DNA of 39,694 bases, taken from the NCBI GenBank assembly GCA_903873955.1, contig CAIQQL010000142.1, positions 1 to 39,694 on the forward strand, written 5' to 3'. Positions 21,835 to 28,649 of the stretch are shown here, in pieces. The stretch comes from an uncultured archaeon (GTDB lineage Archaea; Nanobdellota; Nanobdellia; Pacearchaeales; GW2011-AR1). Each line of letters begins with the position of its first letter. Positions within the stretch are counted from its first letter, which is position 1. Both the position numbers and the translations under genes were made by a program. The notes below the pieces were generated by a model that worked only from the letters and a program-made list of their open reading frames with translations, was not told the DNA's origin and searched no databases.

Positions 21835-22494
21835 ATGAAAAACTATTTTCTAGTAATCATTGCAAGTATCGTAGCTGTAATGGCTATGGCTGCTTTCACA
21901 CTCGCTATCCCTGATCCTTCAGGTGCAGTTGGAACAGCTGAATGGGTCGGTAACTTTACTCAATCTACTGCAAGCAGTACTACTGCTCATGGTGGGCAGG
22001 TTAGCCAGTTCTATTTAGCTGCTAATTCAACCACTCATAGATGGCAAGGTTATCTTGGTAATGTCACAGGCGTTCTCGCCTTAGGTAATGGTTCTGATAT
22101 CCTCCTCAATTTTGGAGCTCCAGAATTTGACACTGTTTTTGCAACAACAAATTCAGGTGCAGTCCCATGGACTACATTACAAGCTGGTGCAGCTGCTGAT
22201 GTTGATACCCAATGGGGTTTCTCCACTGGTAAAGACACTGCTGTTACTGCATTCAACACTACTGCTACTCTAGCCGGGATTTCTGTCCCTGTTGCTACTG
22301 CTACTGGAGACTTCCTTACGGGAGTTTTCAATGACGGTTCAAGTGCAGCAAAGGACAATCATGTCTTCGGTGCTGAAGTATACAGTACTGCAAAGGCAGG
22401 CTTAGGTGGTAATGAATACCAATACGAACTTGTAGTTCCTACTCCTACTGATGGAGATGAGACTTACTACTTCTACGTACGCCTCGCTGAGTAA
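21835..22494 (+). CDS. Small secreted surface protein, paralogue 3
   Basis: A 219-residue precursor with a signal peptide ending F-T-L-A-I-P (about residue 25). Landmarks: H-R-W-Q-G-Y-L-G-N-V-T, L-G-N-G-S-D-I-L-L-N-F-G, V-F-A-T-T-N-S-G-A, H-V-F-G-A-E-V-Y and Y-Q-Y-E-L-V-V-P, ending Y-Y-F-Y-V-R-L-A-E. Five N-x-S/T sequons and no anchor or cysteine are seen in the mature protein. It is acidic and rich in Ala, Thr and Gly. Its codon choice looks narrower than that of its neighbours (many GCT, ACT and GGT), which fits high expression; this is an impression and was not counted. The inferred role is the same as paralogue 2. Confidence 0.88.
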   Translation: MKNYFLVIIASIVAVMAMAAFTLAIPDPSGAVGTAEWVGNFTQSTASSTTAHGGQVSQFYLAANSTTHRWQGYLGNVTGVLALGNGSDILLNFGAPEFDTVFATTNSGAVPWTTLQAGAAADVDTQWGFSTGKDTAVTAFNTTATLAGISVPVATATGDFLTGVFNDGSSAAKDNHVFGAEVYSTAKAGLGGNEYQYELVVPTPTDGDETYYFYVRLAE

Positions 22495-22532
22495 TTAGAC
22501 TTAATTTTTTTCTTTTTATTTTTTCTTATTTT

Positions 22533-22566
22533 TTCTTTTTCCTTGATTGTTTTCAAGGAAAAAGAA
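22533..22566. terminator. Bidirectional hairpin terminator between convergent genes
   Basis: The arms TTCTTTTTCCTTGA (22533-22546) and TCAAGGAAAAAGAA (22553-22566) form a perfect 14-bp stem with a 6-nt loop. A long T-rich stretch precedes the stem. It lies between the stop of small surface gene 3 (22494) and the stop of the AMMECR1 gene (22578), and can serve both strands. Confidence 0.75.
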
Positions 22567-22577
22567 TTATTTTTTGG

Positions 22578-23108
22578 TCAGAATGATTCTTCTTCGACAT
22601 CAACTGTATAGTAGGACACCTCTGCATTCTTCCATCCATCCTTGGGAAGACCTGCTTTGATAGAAAGATGTTCAAAAAAATCGACTTTCGCTGGCAACTC
22701 TTCCCATACCTGTGGCAGGAAGGTTGCTGAAGCCGGACCTTTCCTAAGGATGATGCCCATGGTCGGGTTTACCTTCGAGAGAAGGTCTTGGGGGCTTCGA
22801 AAGCTGATCTTCTTGGGTTCGGAGAGGATGGAGACCTCGATATGGATGTCGCCAAGTTCTGCTTCTCTCACTGGTGGGAAACGGGGGTCTTCAAAGGCGG
22901 CGTTACATGCATTTTGGGATACATCATCGATAAGGCTCTGATGGGCAAGAAGTGACCCTATACACCCTCTCAATTCTCCACGTTTTGTAAGGGTCACAAA
23001 TGAGGCTCCCGGTTTGTCGTACTGTTCCCGATCCTCAGGGGAGGGAGTGAAGTGTTTACCCTTCAATGCGCCTTCAATGGATGCCCGGGCAATTTGAGGA
23101 AGGTTCAT
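22578..23108 (-). CDS. amrA: AMMECR1-domain protein (AmmA)
   Basis: 176 residues spanning the AMMECR1 fold. The signature E-L-R-G-C-I-G-S (with its cysteine), the following D-P-R-F-P-P-V and I-H-I-E-V-S-I-L-S, and the late F-L-P-Q-V-W are all present. The start at 23108 is chosen over the ATG at 23147 because AGGAG lies upstream and it overlaps the AmrS stop as ATGA. It belongs to the AmmeMemoRadiSam set with the radical SAM and Memo genes next door. The set has been linked to protein or small-molecule modification chemistry, but its reaction is not settled. The gene is translationally coupled to amrS. Confidence 0.9.
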   Translation of the reverse strand: MNLPQIARASIEGALKGKHFTPSPEDREQYDKPGASFVTLTKRGELRGCIGSLLAHQSLIDDVSQNACNAAFEDPRFPPVREAELGDIHIEVSILSEPKKISFRSPQDLLSKVNPTMGIILRKGPASATFLPQVWEELPAKVDFFEHLSIKAGLPKDGWKNAEVSYYTVDVEEESF

Positions 23109-24094
23109 TTCCAGACTCCTGTTATTTTTGTATGGCAGGAAGGACATTTTCCGGATTTTAGGAAGCTGTCAGTCTGATATCCTGTTCGGTGGATGATCTC
23201 GTGATGGCAGGCCGGACAAAAGGAGTTATGTTCCCCGCTAAGATTGCCGGTGTACACATAACGTAGGACCTTCTCTCCCAATGCTTGCGCATGCAAGAGG
23301 TGTTTTTCTTCAGTGGGATACCTGTCAGTCATCTTGAACATGGGGAAAAACCGTGAGACATGCCAGGGGATGTTGGGATCAATGCCTGAGATGAATGAGG
23401 CGATTTTCGAGAGCTCCAGATCACTGTCATTTTCGTGGGGGATGAGCAGGGTCGTTACTTCAAGCCAGATCTTCTTCTTATGGGCAAGCTGGATGCTTTG
23501 GAGCACAGGTGCTAAATTTGCTTTGCAGTGTTTCAGATAAAATGCTTCTTGCATGGACTTGAGGTCAATGTTCATCGCATCGATGAAGGGTGTAAACGCG
23601 GAAAAACACTCTTTTGTCATATAGCCATTGGTGACCAGGATGTTCTTCAGGCCTGCTTTTTTTGCTTCCTTGGCGACAGCGATTGCAAACTCGATGAAGA
23701 TCGTTGGCTCATTGTAGGTGTAGGCGATGCTCTGGCAGTTTAATTTTTTAGCCTGTCTTACGACAGTCAGGGGCGAGACTGTCTCTCCATAGGCTTCTTC
23801 AAGCTGGGAGATATCGTAATTCTGGCAGAAAGAACAGGCGAAGTTGCATCCCACCGTCCCGATTGAATATGCTTTGGTCCCGGGTAAGAAATGATACAGT
23901 GGCTTTTTTTCAACAGGGTCATCATTTTTAGCGACCACTTTTCCAAAAACTGTAAGGAAAAGCTTTCCATTCATGTTTCTTCGCACTCCGCAAATGCCTG
24001 ATTTTCCAGGGGCGATCAGACAGCGATGTGCACATGCCTGGCACTGTACCTGCTGGTCCTTCAAAGATGAATAGAGTGTGCATTCTTTCGTCAT
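23105..24094 (-). CDS. amrS: AmmeMemoRadiSam system radical SAM enzyme (AmrS)
   Basis: 329 residues. The 4Fe-4S site is C-N-F-A-C-S-F-C (Cys83, Cys87, Cys90), inside a TIM-barrel-like region with Y-T-Y-N-E-P-T and L-V-T-N-G-Y-M-T. An N-terminal Cys cluster (C18-x2-C21-x3-C25 and C35) and a C-terminal pair of C-P-x-C-H motifs probably bind metal, as is usual for this family. The enzyme starts radical chemistry from S-adenosylmethionine; its target is unknown. It is divergent from the Memo gene by 33 bp and overlaps the AMMECR1 gene by 4 bp. Confidence 0.92.
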   Translation of the reverse strand: MTKECTLYSSLKDQQVQCQACAHRCLIAPGKSGICGVRRNMNGKLFLTVFGKVVAKNDDPVEKKPLYHFLPGTKAYSIGTVGCNFACSFCQNYDISQLEEAYGETVSPLTVVRQAKKLNCQSIAYTYNEPTIFIEFAIAVAKEAKKAGLKNILVTNGYMTKECFSAFTPFIDAMNIDLKSMQEAFYLKHCKANLAPVLQSIQLAHKKKIWLEVTTLLIPHENDSDLELSKIASFISGIDPNIPWHVSRFFPMFKMTDRYPTEEKHLLHAQALGEKVLRYVYTGNLSGEHNSFCPACHHEIIHRTGYQTDSFLKSGKCPSCHTKITGVWK

Positions 24095-24127
24095 AATATT
24101 AATAAGCTGAGGATGTTTAATTAGCTT
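24095..24127. promoter_or_regulatory. Short divergent promoter between amrS and the Memo gene
   Basis: Only 33 bp separate the two start codons. A/T-rich TATA-like sequences (TAATTAAAC on the minus strand, AATATTAATAAG on the plus strand) fall near the expected -25 positions and overlap or enter the opposite gene's start. Both transcripts would be leaderless, and the promoters must be used with mutual constraint. Confidence 0.4.
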
Positions 24128-24832
24128 ATGGGGCGTGTTGATTGGTTTCCATCGGATAAAAACGAGTTGAACGCACTTCTAGACCGATTATTGTCCGATG
24201 TCGTCCCCAGCAAGCAGGAGATTCATGGTCTTGTTGTACCCCACGCAGGTTATACCTATTCTGGAGAGGTTGCTGCGAAGGCGTATGGGCTTCTCAAAGG
24301 AAGGAGAATACGAAAGGCCATTGTGTTTGGACCCTCCCACTACGCATCGATAAACGGTCTGGCGACGCTCAAAGAGGCAAGGACGCCTCTCGGGCCATTG
24401 AAGATCACGGCAAATGCCCTTCCAAAATTGGATTATGAGCATGCTATACAAAATCAATTGCCATTTTTGCAAAGACTGGGCTGCGAAGAAGTGCTTCCTG
24501 TGGTTGTGGGAGAGATTACGATGAAGACGGCACAAGAGCTTGCGAAGGGATATATGCAGGAGAAAGCGCTTTTGGTCTTCTCGACAGATCTCAGTCACTT
24601 TTTGCCCTCCCGCCTGGCGGTAAGTTCTGACAAGCGCACACTTGAGATCCTAGAACAGCTTGAGGTTGAGCAGGGAGAGGACCTTGATGCCTGTGGACGT
24701 TATCCTCTCTTTATCATGATGGCACTTTGCAGGTTGATGAATTATAGGCCTTCTCTAGTTGAATACAAAAACTCAGGGGATATCACAGGGGATATTTCTT
24801 CTGTTGTGGGATATGCTTCACTTACATTTTAA
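24128..24832 (+). CDS. amrB: Memo-family protein (AmrB)
   Basis: 234 residues. The metal-site residues of the Memo family are visible: V-P-H-A-G-Y (about residue 38), G-P-S-H-Y, S-T-D-L-S-H-F and the late D-A-C-G-R. Memo proteins are non-haem iron proteins related to extradiol dioxygenases. In prokaryotes they occur with AMMECR1 and a radical SAM enzyme, as here. The protein is slightly shorter than the usual ~260-290 residues, mainly at the N-terminus. It completes the three-part system. Confidence 0.9.
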   Translation: MGRVDWFPSDKNELNALLDRLLSDVVPSKQEIHGLVVPHAGYTYSGEVAAKAYGLLKGRRIRKAIVFGPSHYASINGLATLKEARTPLGPLKITANALPKLDYEHAIQNQLPFLQRLGCEEVLPVVVGEITMKTAQELAKGYMQEKALLVFSTDLSHFLPSRLAVSSDKRTLEILEQLEVEQGEDLDACGRYPLFIMMALCRLMNYRPSLVEYKNSGDITGDISSVVGYASLTF

Positions 24833-24937
24833 GAACGTTTATTGCCCGCCTCGTAATCTGGACCCTTGACAATCTGTCTCTATCGCGTAGTTGGGAGAGG
24901 TGCAATCTTTTTTAAACCTTGATTTCTGCCTATTTAT

Positions 24938-25690
24938 ATGGAAGTTTCTTATGAATTTGGCCAACATCTCCTGGTCAATGGGGAGATGCTGAAGCGAGCA
25001 GTCGCTGCTGCGCATATCACAAAAGAGGATGCGGTTATTGATGTTGGTGCAGGAGAAGGGGCGATAACCAGAGAGCTCCTGAAGGTTGCAGGAAAGGTGA
25101 CTGCCTTCGAGATTGACAAGCGATTCGAGGCCACGCTCAAGGGCCTAAGTGAGCATGATGACAATCTGACAGTCATCATGGATGATGCACTTGCCTATAA
25201 CTGGAAAGATTACACCAAGATAGTCGCGAATCTTCCGTTCTTTCTTGCAGAAGAGGTGATCATGAAGGCTATCCGCGCACAGATCAAGGAATTATCTCTT
25301 TTTGTCGGAGGGCGTTTTAAGGAGTTATTGCTTTCAGATGAGCGTATCGGGCTGATGGCAAGGAAGTTCTATACTCTCGACGTGATTTGTGAAGTCGATG
25401 CTACCTCTTTCCAGCCTGCTCCTAAGACCACCGTGTGGCTGGTGCACCTGGCCAGCAAGGAACAGATCACGGACCTTGACACTCTCTTGTTTTCAATCCT
25501 GACAAGACGAGGTAAGCTCAAGAACGCTCTGCAGGCTGCATTGGTAGATACAGGAAAGACCAAGCGTCAGGCAAAGGCTTTGGTGACTCAGATGGATATT
25601 GATAAGGTCATTCTTGAAAAACCTGCAAAGAAAGTGACTTCGGCCTTGCTTATTCGTCTGGAGCAAGAACTCGCTAAAGTCCTCAAATAG
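24938..25690 (+). CDS. rRNA adenine N6-dimethyltransferase family (KsgA/Dim1/Erm)
   Basis: 250 residues. F-G-Q-H-L-L near the start matches the G-Q-H-F-L motif of KsgA/Dim1. SAM motif I is V-I-D-V-G-A-G-E-G-A-I-T, followed by F-E-I-D and the catalytic motif N-L-P-F. The enzyme should dimethylate adenines in rRNA: the small-subunit helix 45 pair if it is Dim1/KsgA, or a 23S site if Erm-like. D-V-G-A-G and N-L-P-F are somewhat closer to Erm than to the usual E-I-G-P-G and N-L-P-Y, so the target is uncertain. A TTTTAAA box about 25 nt before the ATG fits a leaderless mRNA. Confidence 0.83.
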   Translation: MEVSYEFGQHLLVNGEMLKRAVAAAHITKEDAVIDVGAGEGAITRELLKVAGKVTAFEIDKRFEATLKGLSEHDDNLTVIMDDALAYNWKDYTKIVANLPFFLAEEVIMKAIRAQIKELSLFVGGRFKELLLSDERIGLMARKFYTLDVICEVDATSFQPAPKTTVWLVHLASKEQITDLDTLLFSILTRRGKLKNALQAALVDTGKTKRQAKALVTQMDIDKVILEKPAKKVTSALLIRLEQELAKVLK

Positions 25691-25762
25691 GTTCCAGGAG
25701 TTTTTTGGTCAGTTTTTACTGATGTCTAAAAAGTTGAACCTCTTCTGGGTCCATGTTTTCCT

Positions 25763-26812
25763 TCACGGCTTATTATGATTGAGCACTTGCTCAGAACTGC
25801 TTCCTTTGGGATAATAAAACAATTGCGGAGCATCTTTTGAGGACTCTATGATTTTCCAGGCAAGGATTGCATGCTCAATAGACGGGAAGCCTTCTTTGTC
25901 TCCGCGCAGAAAACGTTCGAACAGGGCGATATAAGGATTGTCGCCTCCTTCAAGGTCGATGCGCAATCCATCAATCTCAAGATAACTCTCCTTTTCTGCA
26001 AAGCCTTTTCCCGTGATGAACTCAAATGACCTGCCTTTGGATTGCAGGCTGTGGTGCACAAATGTCTCCGTGTCGGATGGTTTTCCGAGGTCTTTCACAT
26101 ATCCTTCCTCTTTCCCATCACCATACTGTCCTCGGCGATGATGGGTTATTTCAAACTCTGAAAAATGCTCCTGGGGTTCCTCAAGGATCTTGAAGGCAAT
26201 CTGCAGGAAATGGCTCTGTACCATGTCCTTGAGGGCTCCGATACCTTCATAATAGCCTGCCCTTCCCTCCAGCCCTACTTTCTCGAGGGCCACTATCTTC
26301 ATGTTCTTGAAATCTTTCTTTTTGAGGGAGAGGATATTTTTTTTGAAAAGATAATGGTCAGAAAGCCAGATATGGTCGATGATCTGGTGTTCTTTGAGCA
26401 GGTCTTTAAGTTTTTGTGCACTGCTTTGGCTGTCTCCAAAGGGCTTTTCGACCAACGCCTTGAAGGGATACCCCTCTTTGTTGAGCCTGCCTAGAGCACG
26501 GAAAATCTTGTCGAACATGTTAGGTGGGAGAGAGACATAAAAATAATTTACCTCTTTTTCATCCAGCAGGTTTGTGCAGGCAAGACAGATGTCATCCGTC
26601 TCAAAATCGAGCTGGTGATAATGGAGATGCTTCCGGAAGTAAGGGGAGCAGACCTCTTCATCGCTGCAGACAAAATCACGATAGACCTCATCGGTAAAAT
26701 CCTTTCTGCCGAAGGCGTAGACCTCCAGGTTCTTTTCTCGCATCATGTTCAGGGCAGGGAGGACCTTTCGTTTCACCAGGTCTCCTGTGGACCCAAAGAT
26801 AAACAGTTTCAT
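25763..26812 (-). CDS. zwf: Glucose-6-phosphate dehydrogenase, compact form
   Basis: 349 residues from the ATG at 26812. An upstream in-frame start at 26863 would overlap the regulator gene and precede the Rossmann strand with unrelated residues. Motifs: F-G-S-T-G-D-L-V-K-R-K (NADP binding), V-E-K-P-F-G, the substrate loop D-H-Y-L-F-K-K, Y-Y-E-x-x-G-A-L-K-D-M-V-Q-S-H with the catalytic His, and a G-Q-Y-G-x-G segment. It oxidises glucose-6-phosphate and makes NADPH, entering the oxidative pentose phosphate route. It is about 140 residues shorter than the common ~490. Few archaea have this bacterial family, so transfer is likely. It is the last gene of the thioredoxin operon. Confidence 0.88.
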   Translation of the reverse strand: MKLFIFGSTGDLVKRKVLPALNMMREKNLEVYAFGRKDFTDEVYRDFVCSDEEVCSPYFRKHLHYHQLDFETDDICLACTNLLDEKEVNYFYVSLPPNMFDKIFRALGRLNKEGYPFKALVEKPFGDSQSSAQKLKDLLKEHQIIDHIWLSDHYLFKKNILSLKKKDFKNMKIVALEKVGLEGRAGYYEGIGALKDMVQSHFLQIAFKILEEPQEHFSEFEITHHRRGQYGDGKEEGYVKDLGKPSDTETFVHHSLQSKGRSFEFITGKGFAEKESYLEIDGLRIDLEGGDNPYIALFERFLRGDKEGFPSIEHAILAWKIIESSKDAPQLFYYPKGSSSEQVLNHNKP

Positions 26813-26813
26813 C

Positions 26814-27161
26814 TTACCAGTGCTCAAACTCGTCCTCGACACGGCTTGCCCAACGATGGACAATGCCCATGACTAGGGCCTTGACCTCCCTTTTCGGTTT
26901 TATAGTGTATTCAAATTGATAACCTCCGCCTGCAAGGTTGGTCTGCATCCTGCTGAGGACGCCGAGGGCATAAAGCTTTTTTACTCCCCGCTGGACTGTG
27001 GAAACATCGAGCCTGATAGCTCTTCCGAGTTTCTCTGTGCTGAATTTTGTCTTTTCGTTTTTGATAAAATAAGAAAATAAAGAGAACTCTGCCTTCGAAA
27101 GTCCAAGTCCGCACCGGATTACTTCTTCCAGACTGAATTTTTTACAGGCAAAATCTATCAT
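26814..27161 (-). CDS. Winged-helix transcription regulator (MarR/TrmB-like)
   Basis: 115 residues. L-S-K-A-E-F-S-L-F-S-Y-F (about 21-32), then a helix-turn-helix near L-G-R-A-I-R-L-D-V-S-T-V-Q-R-G-V-K-K-L, and a wing of the form R-M-Q-T-N-L-A-G-G-G-Y-Q-F-E-Y. This layout fits archaeal MarR- or TrmB-type regulators. It overlaps the thioredoxin stop as ATGA and ends 2 nt before the G6PDH start. It is a good candidate for binding the inverted repeat in the operon promoter, giving autoregulation. No cysteine-based redox switch is obvious beyond Cys6 and Cys17. Confidence 0.78.
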   Translation of the reverse strand: MIDFACKKFSLEEVIRCGLGLSKAEFSLFSYFIKNEKTKFSTEKLGRAIRLDVSTVQRGVKKLYALGVLSRMQTNLAGGGYQFEYTIKPKREVKALVMGIVHRWASRVEDEFEHW

Positions 27162-27490
27162 TGTTTTTGTGAAAGGACGCCGTCTATCCTCTGTTTGAGG
27201 ACGGGTTTTGGGGCAAAGCCTATAAGACGCCCTATTTCCTGGCCTTTCTTCAAGACAAGGAGCATAGGGATGCCCTGCACTTCAAATTTTTCGGCTAAAG
27301 CTGTTTCTTTCTCAGTATCGAGCTTGAGAAAAGTAAGTTTTCCAGCATAATCCTTGCTCAGATCTTCAAAGATGGGACCCATCATTTTACAGGGCATGCA
27401 CCAATCTGCATAGAAGTCTACGATGACTGGTGTTGTTGACTTTTCAACCAGCCGGGTGTAGTTTTCCGAGGTGAGATAATTTAAGGTCAT
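27158..27490 (-). CDS. trxA: Thioredoxin
   Basis: 110 residues from the ATG at 27490, chosen because GGAG lies 6 nt upstream; the in-frame TTG at 27502 is less likely. The redox motif is W-C-M-P-C (Cys31, Cys34), with V-D-F-Y-A before it and the cis-proline loop Q-G-I-P-M after it. The usual motif is W-C-G-P-C; Met in place of Gly may change the redox potential. It reduces disulfides in the cytoplasm. It is the first gene of an operon with a regulator and G6PDH, suggesting NADPH supply for thiol reduction. No thioredoxin reductase is in the window. Confidence 0.92.
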   Translation of the reverse strand: MTLNYLTSENYTRLVEKSTTPVIVDFYADWCMPCKMMGPIFEDLSKDYAGKLTFLKLDTEKETALAEKFEVQGIPMLLVLKKGQEIGRLIGFAPKPVLKQRIDGVLSQKQ

Positions 27491-27539
27491 GTGTTTCTCC
27501 AATTACGATTTAGTTGCTCATAAGAGTACTGCTGAAAAA

Positions 27540-27574
27540 CTACAGTTCTTTATAAACATGCCGAAGAACTGCAG
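27540..27574 (-). promoter_or_regulatory. Operator-like inverted repeat around the thioredoxin-operon TATA box
   Basis: Plus-strand CTACAGTTCTT (27540-27550) and AAGAACTGCAG (27564-27574) are inverted copies with one mismatch in 11 and a 13-bp gap. The minus-strand TATA box GTTTATAAAG (27548-27557) lies in the gap and just enters one arm. A bound repressor would block TBP/TFB. The predicted start near 27527 leaves a leader of about 37 nt. Confidence 0.65.
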
Positions 27575-27598
27575 AATCCTGTGCCTTTTCCACCGTAC

Positions 27599-27871
27599 TT
27601 AAAGCTCAAATTCATCGATGAAGTCCACAATGGTCCTATATCGTTCAAGGAACCTGAATCCTTTGTCGGTGACCATCAGAAATCGGTCCTGATGTTCATC
27701 GGTGACTTCCTTAAGAAGACCCCTGAGGGTGAGCTCGGAGTAATACTCCTTGAAGCGCGCAGTGGTCATCTTGGACTTCCGTAAAAGAGGGGTCGGGCGC
27801 ATATAATTCCTATTTGATTGGACCATCGTGAGGATATCTCGCATTATCTCTAATTTTCCTCTTTTTGCCAT
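27599..27871 (-). CDS. Small winged-helix regulator (HTH_45-like)
   Basis: 90 residues. It has the pattern of archaeal HTH_45 single-domain regulators: a first helix R-G-K-L-E-I-M-R-D-I-L, a recognition region T-T-A-R-F-K-E-Y-Y-S-E-L, then G-L-L-K-E and a wing ending M-V-T-D-K-G-F-R-F-L-E-R-Y. It starts 2 nt after the stop of a seven-helix membrane protein, so the two are surely co-translated. Such pairs suggest a membrane sensor and its DNA-binding partner. The palindrome at 28601, between this operon and the MacB-type cassette, is a plausible site. Confidence 0.8.
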   Translation of the reverse strand: MAKRGKLEIMRDILTMVQSNRNYMRPTPLLRKSKMTTARFKEYYSELTLRGLLKEVTDEHQDRFLMVTDKGFRFLERYRTIVDFIDEFEL

Positions 27872-27873
27872 GC

Positions 27874-28557
27874 TTAGTTACCTGATCGTTTAAGGACCTT
27901 GTAAAGAATGGCCATAAACAAGAACGTCGATACCAGATAGATTCCTATCTGGTAAATATGCAGGAATCTTGGGAGTAAGATATCGATGATATTGAGGATC
28001 CAGAAGAGCACAAGAAGAAAATAGATGAAATACAGACCCTTCCCTTTTTCTTTGTTATGGGACTCATGATATGCTTTGGAAAACACAAAGGAGATTGCCA
28101 CCAAGAGTGCTGCATTCAGGAAAATACTCATCTCCTGGCTATGGCTGATGACCCCTAGAAATGCAAGCAGTAACGCAGCTGAGTTGATCAGCAGGACTTT
28201 TATCGGGGTATGGCTCCATTTTTTCCACATGACACTGTAGAGGAGATAGAACATGGCCATGAAACTGGAATACAGGAAGATAAAGAGAGAAAGGTTGCCA
28301 ATCGCATGAGGGTTCAGTTCAATGATCTCCTGGAGATTAAAAAAGAAGATGAGGTATTTAATTGAGTATCGGAAGAAATAGGCGATTGCGAAGAAAAGGA
28401 AGGCCCTCCTGAAATATTGGATTCCTTTGTAGGAACTCAGCTCATACATTTCGCGTGTGGCACGATATATCATGAGGCTGCATATCACGATTACAAATGA
28501 ATAGAGTAGTTCAATTCCTAACTCAGGAGGTAGCAGGAATTCTATTGGAGGTCTCAT
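27874..28557 (-). CDS. Seven-helix membrane protein, possible sensor
   Basis: 227 residues with about seven hydrophobic segments (near 13-33, 47-70, 84-110, 117-135, 142-160, 175-195 and 202-222). The first loop has a charged T-R-E-M-Y-E-L-S-S-Y segment. The layout resembles the sensing membrane domains (7TM or MASE-like) found in archaeal and bacterial signalling proteins, but no kinase or other output domain is attached. It is followed at once by a winged-helix regulator gene, which may be its output. The predicted start is leaderless, with TTTAAATA about 25 nt upstream. Confidence 0.75.
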   Translation of the reverse strand: MRPPIEFLLPPELGIELLYSFVIVICSLMIYRATREMYELSSYKGIQYFRRAFLFFAIAYFFRYSIKYLIFFFNLQEIIELNPHAIGNLSLFIFLYSSFMAMFYLLYSVMWKKWSHTPIKVLLINSAALLLAFLGVISHSQEMSIFLNAALLVAISFVFSKAYHESHNKEKGKGLYFIYFLLVLFWILNIIDILLPRFLHIYQIGIYLVSTFLFMAILYKVLKRSGN

Positions 28558-28600
28558 GATAGTGATATCCTATCCCGATATTTAAAGTTTATATCCTCAG

Positions 28601-28615
28601 TGGACTTAATGTCCA
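28601..28615. promoter_or_regulatory. Palindromic operator candidate between divergent operons
   Basis: TGGAC-TTAAT-GTCCA is a perfect 5-bp inverted repeat with a 5-bp centre. It ends 5 bp before the plus-strand TATA box TTTATAAAC (28621-28629), over the BRE position, and lies about 15 bp upstream of the minus-strand TTTAAATA. It is well placed to control both the sensor/regulator pair and the ABC cassette. Confidence 0.55.
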
Positions 28616-28649
28616 TTTCATTTATAAACGCTCTTTGAGAAATACCCTT

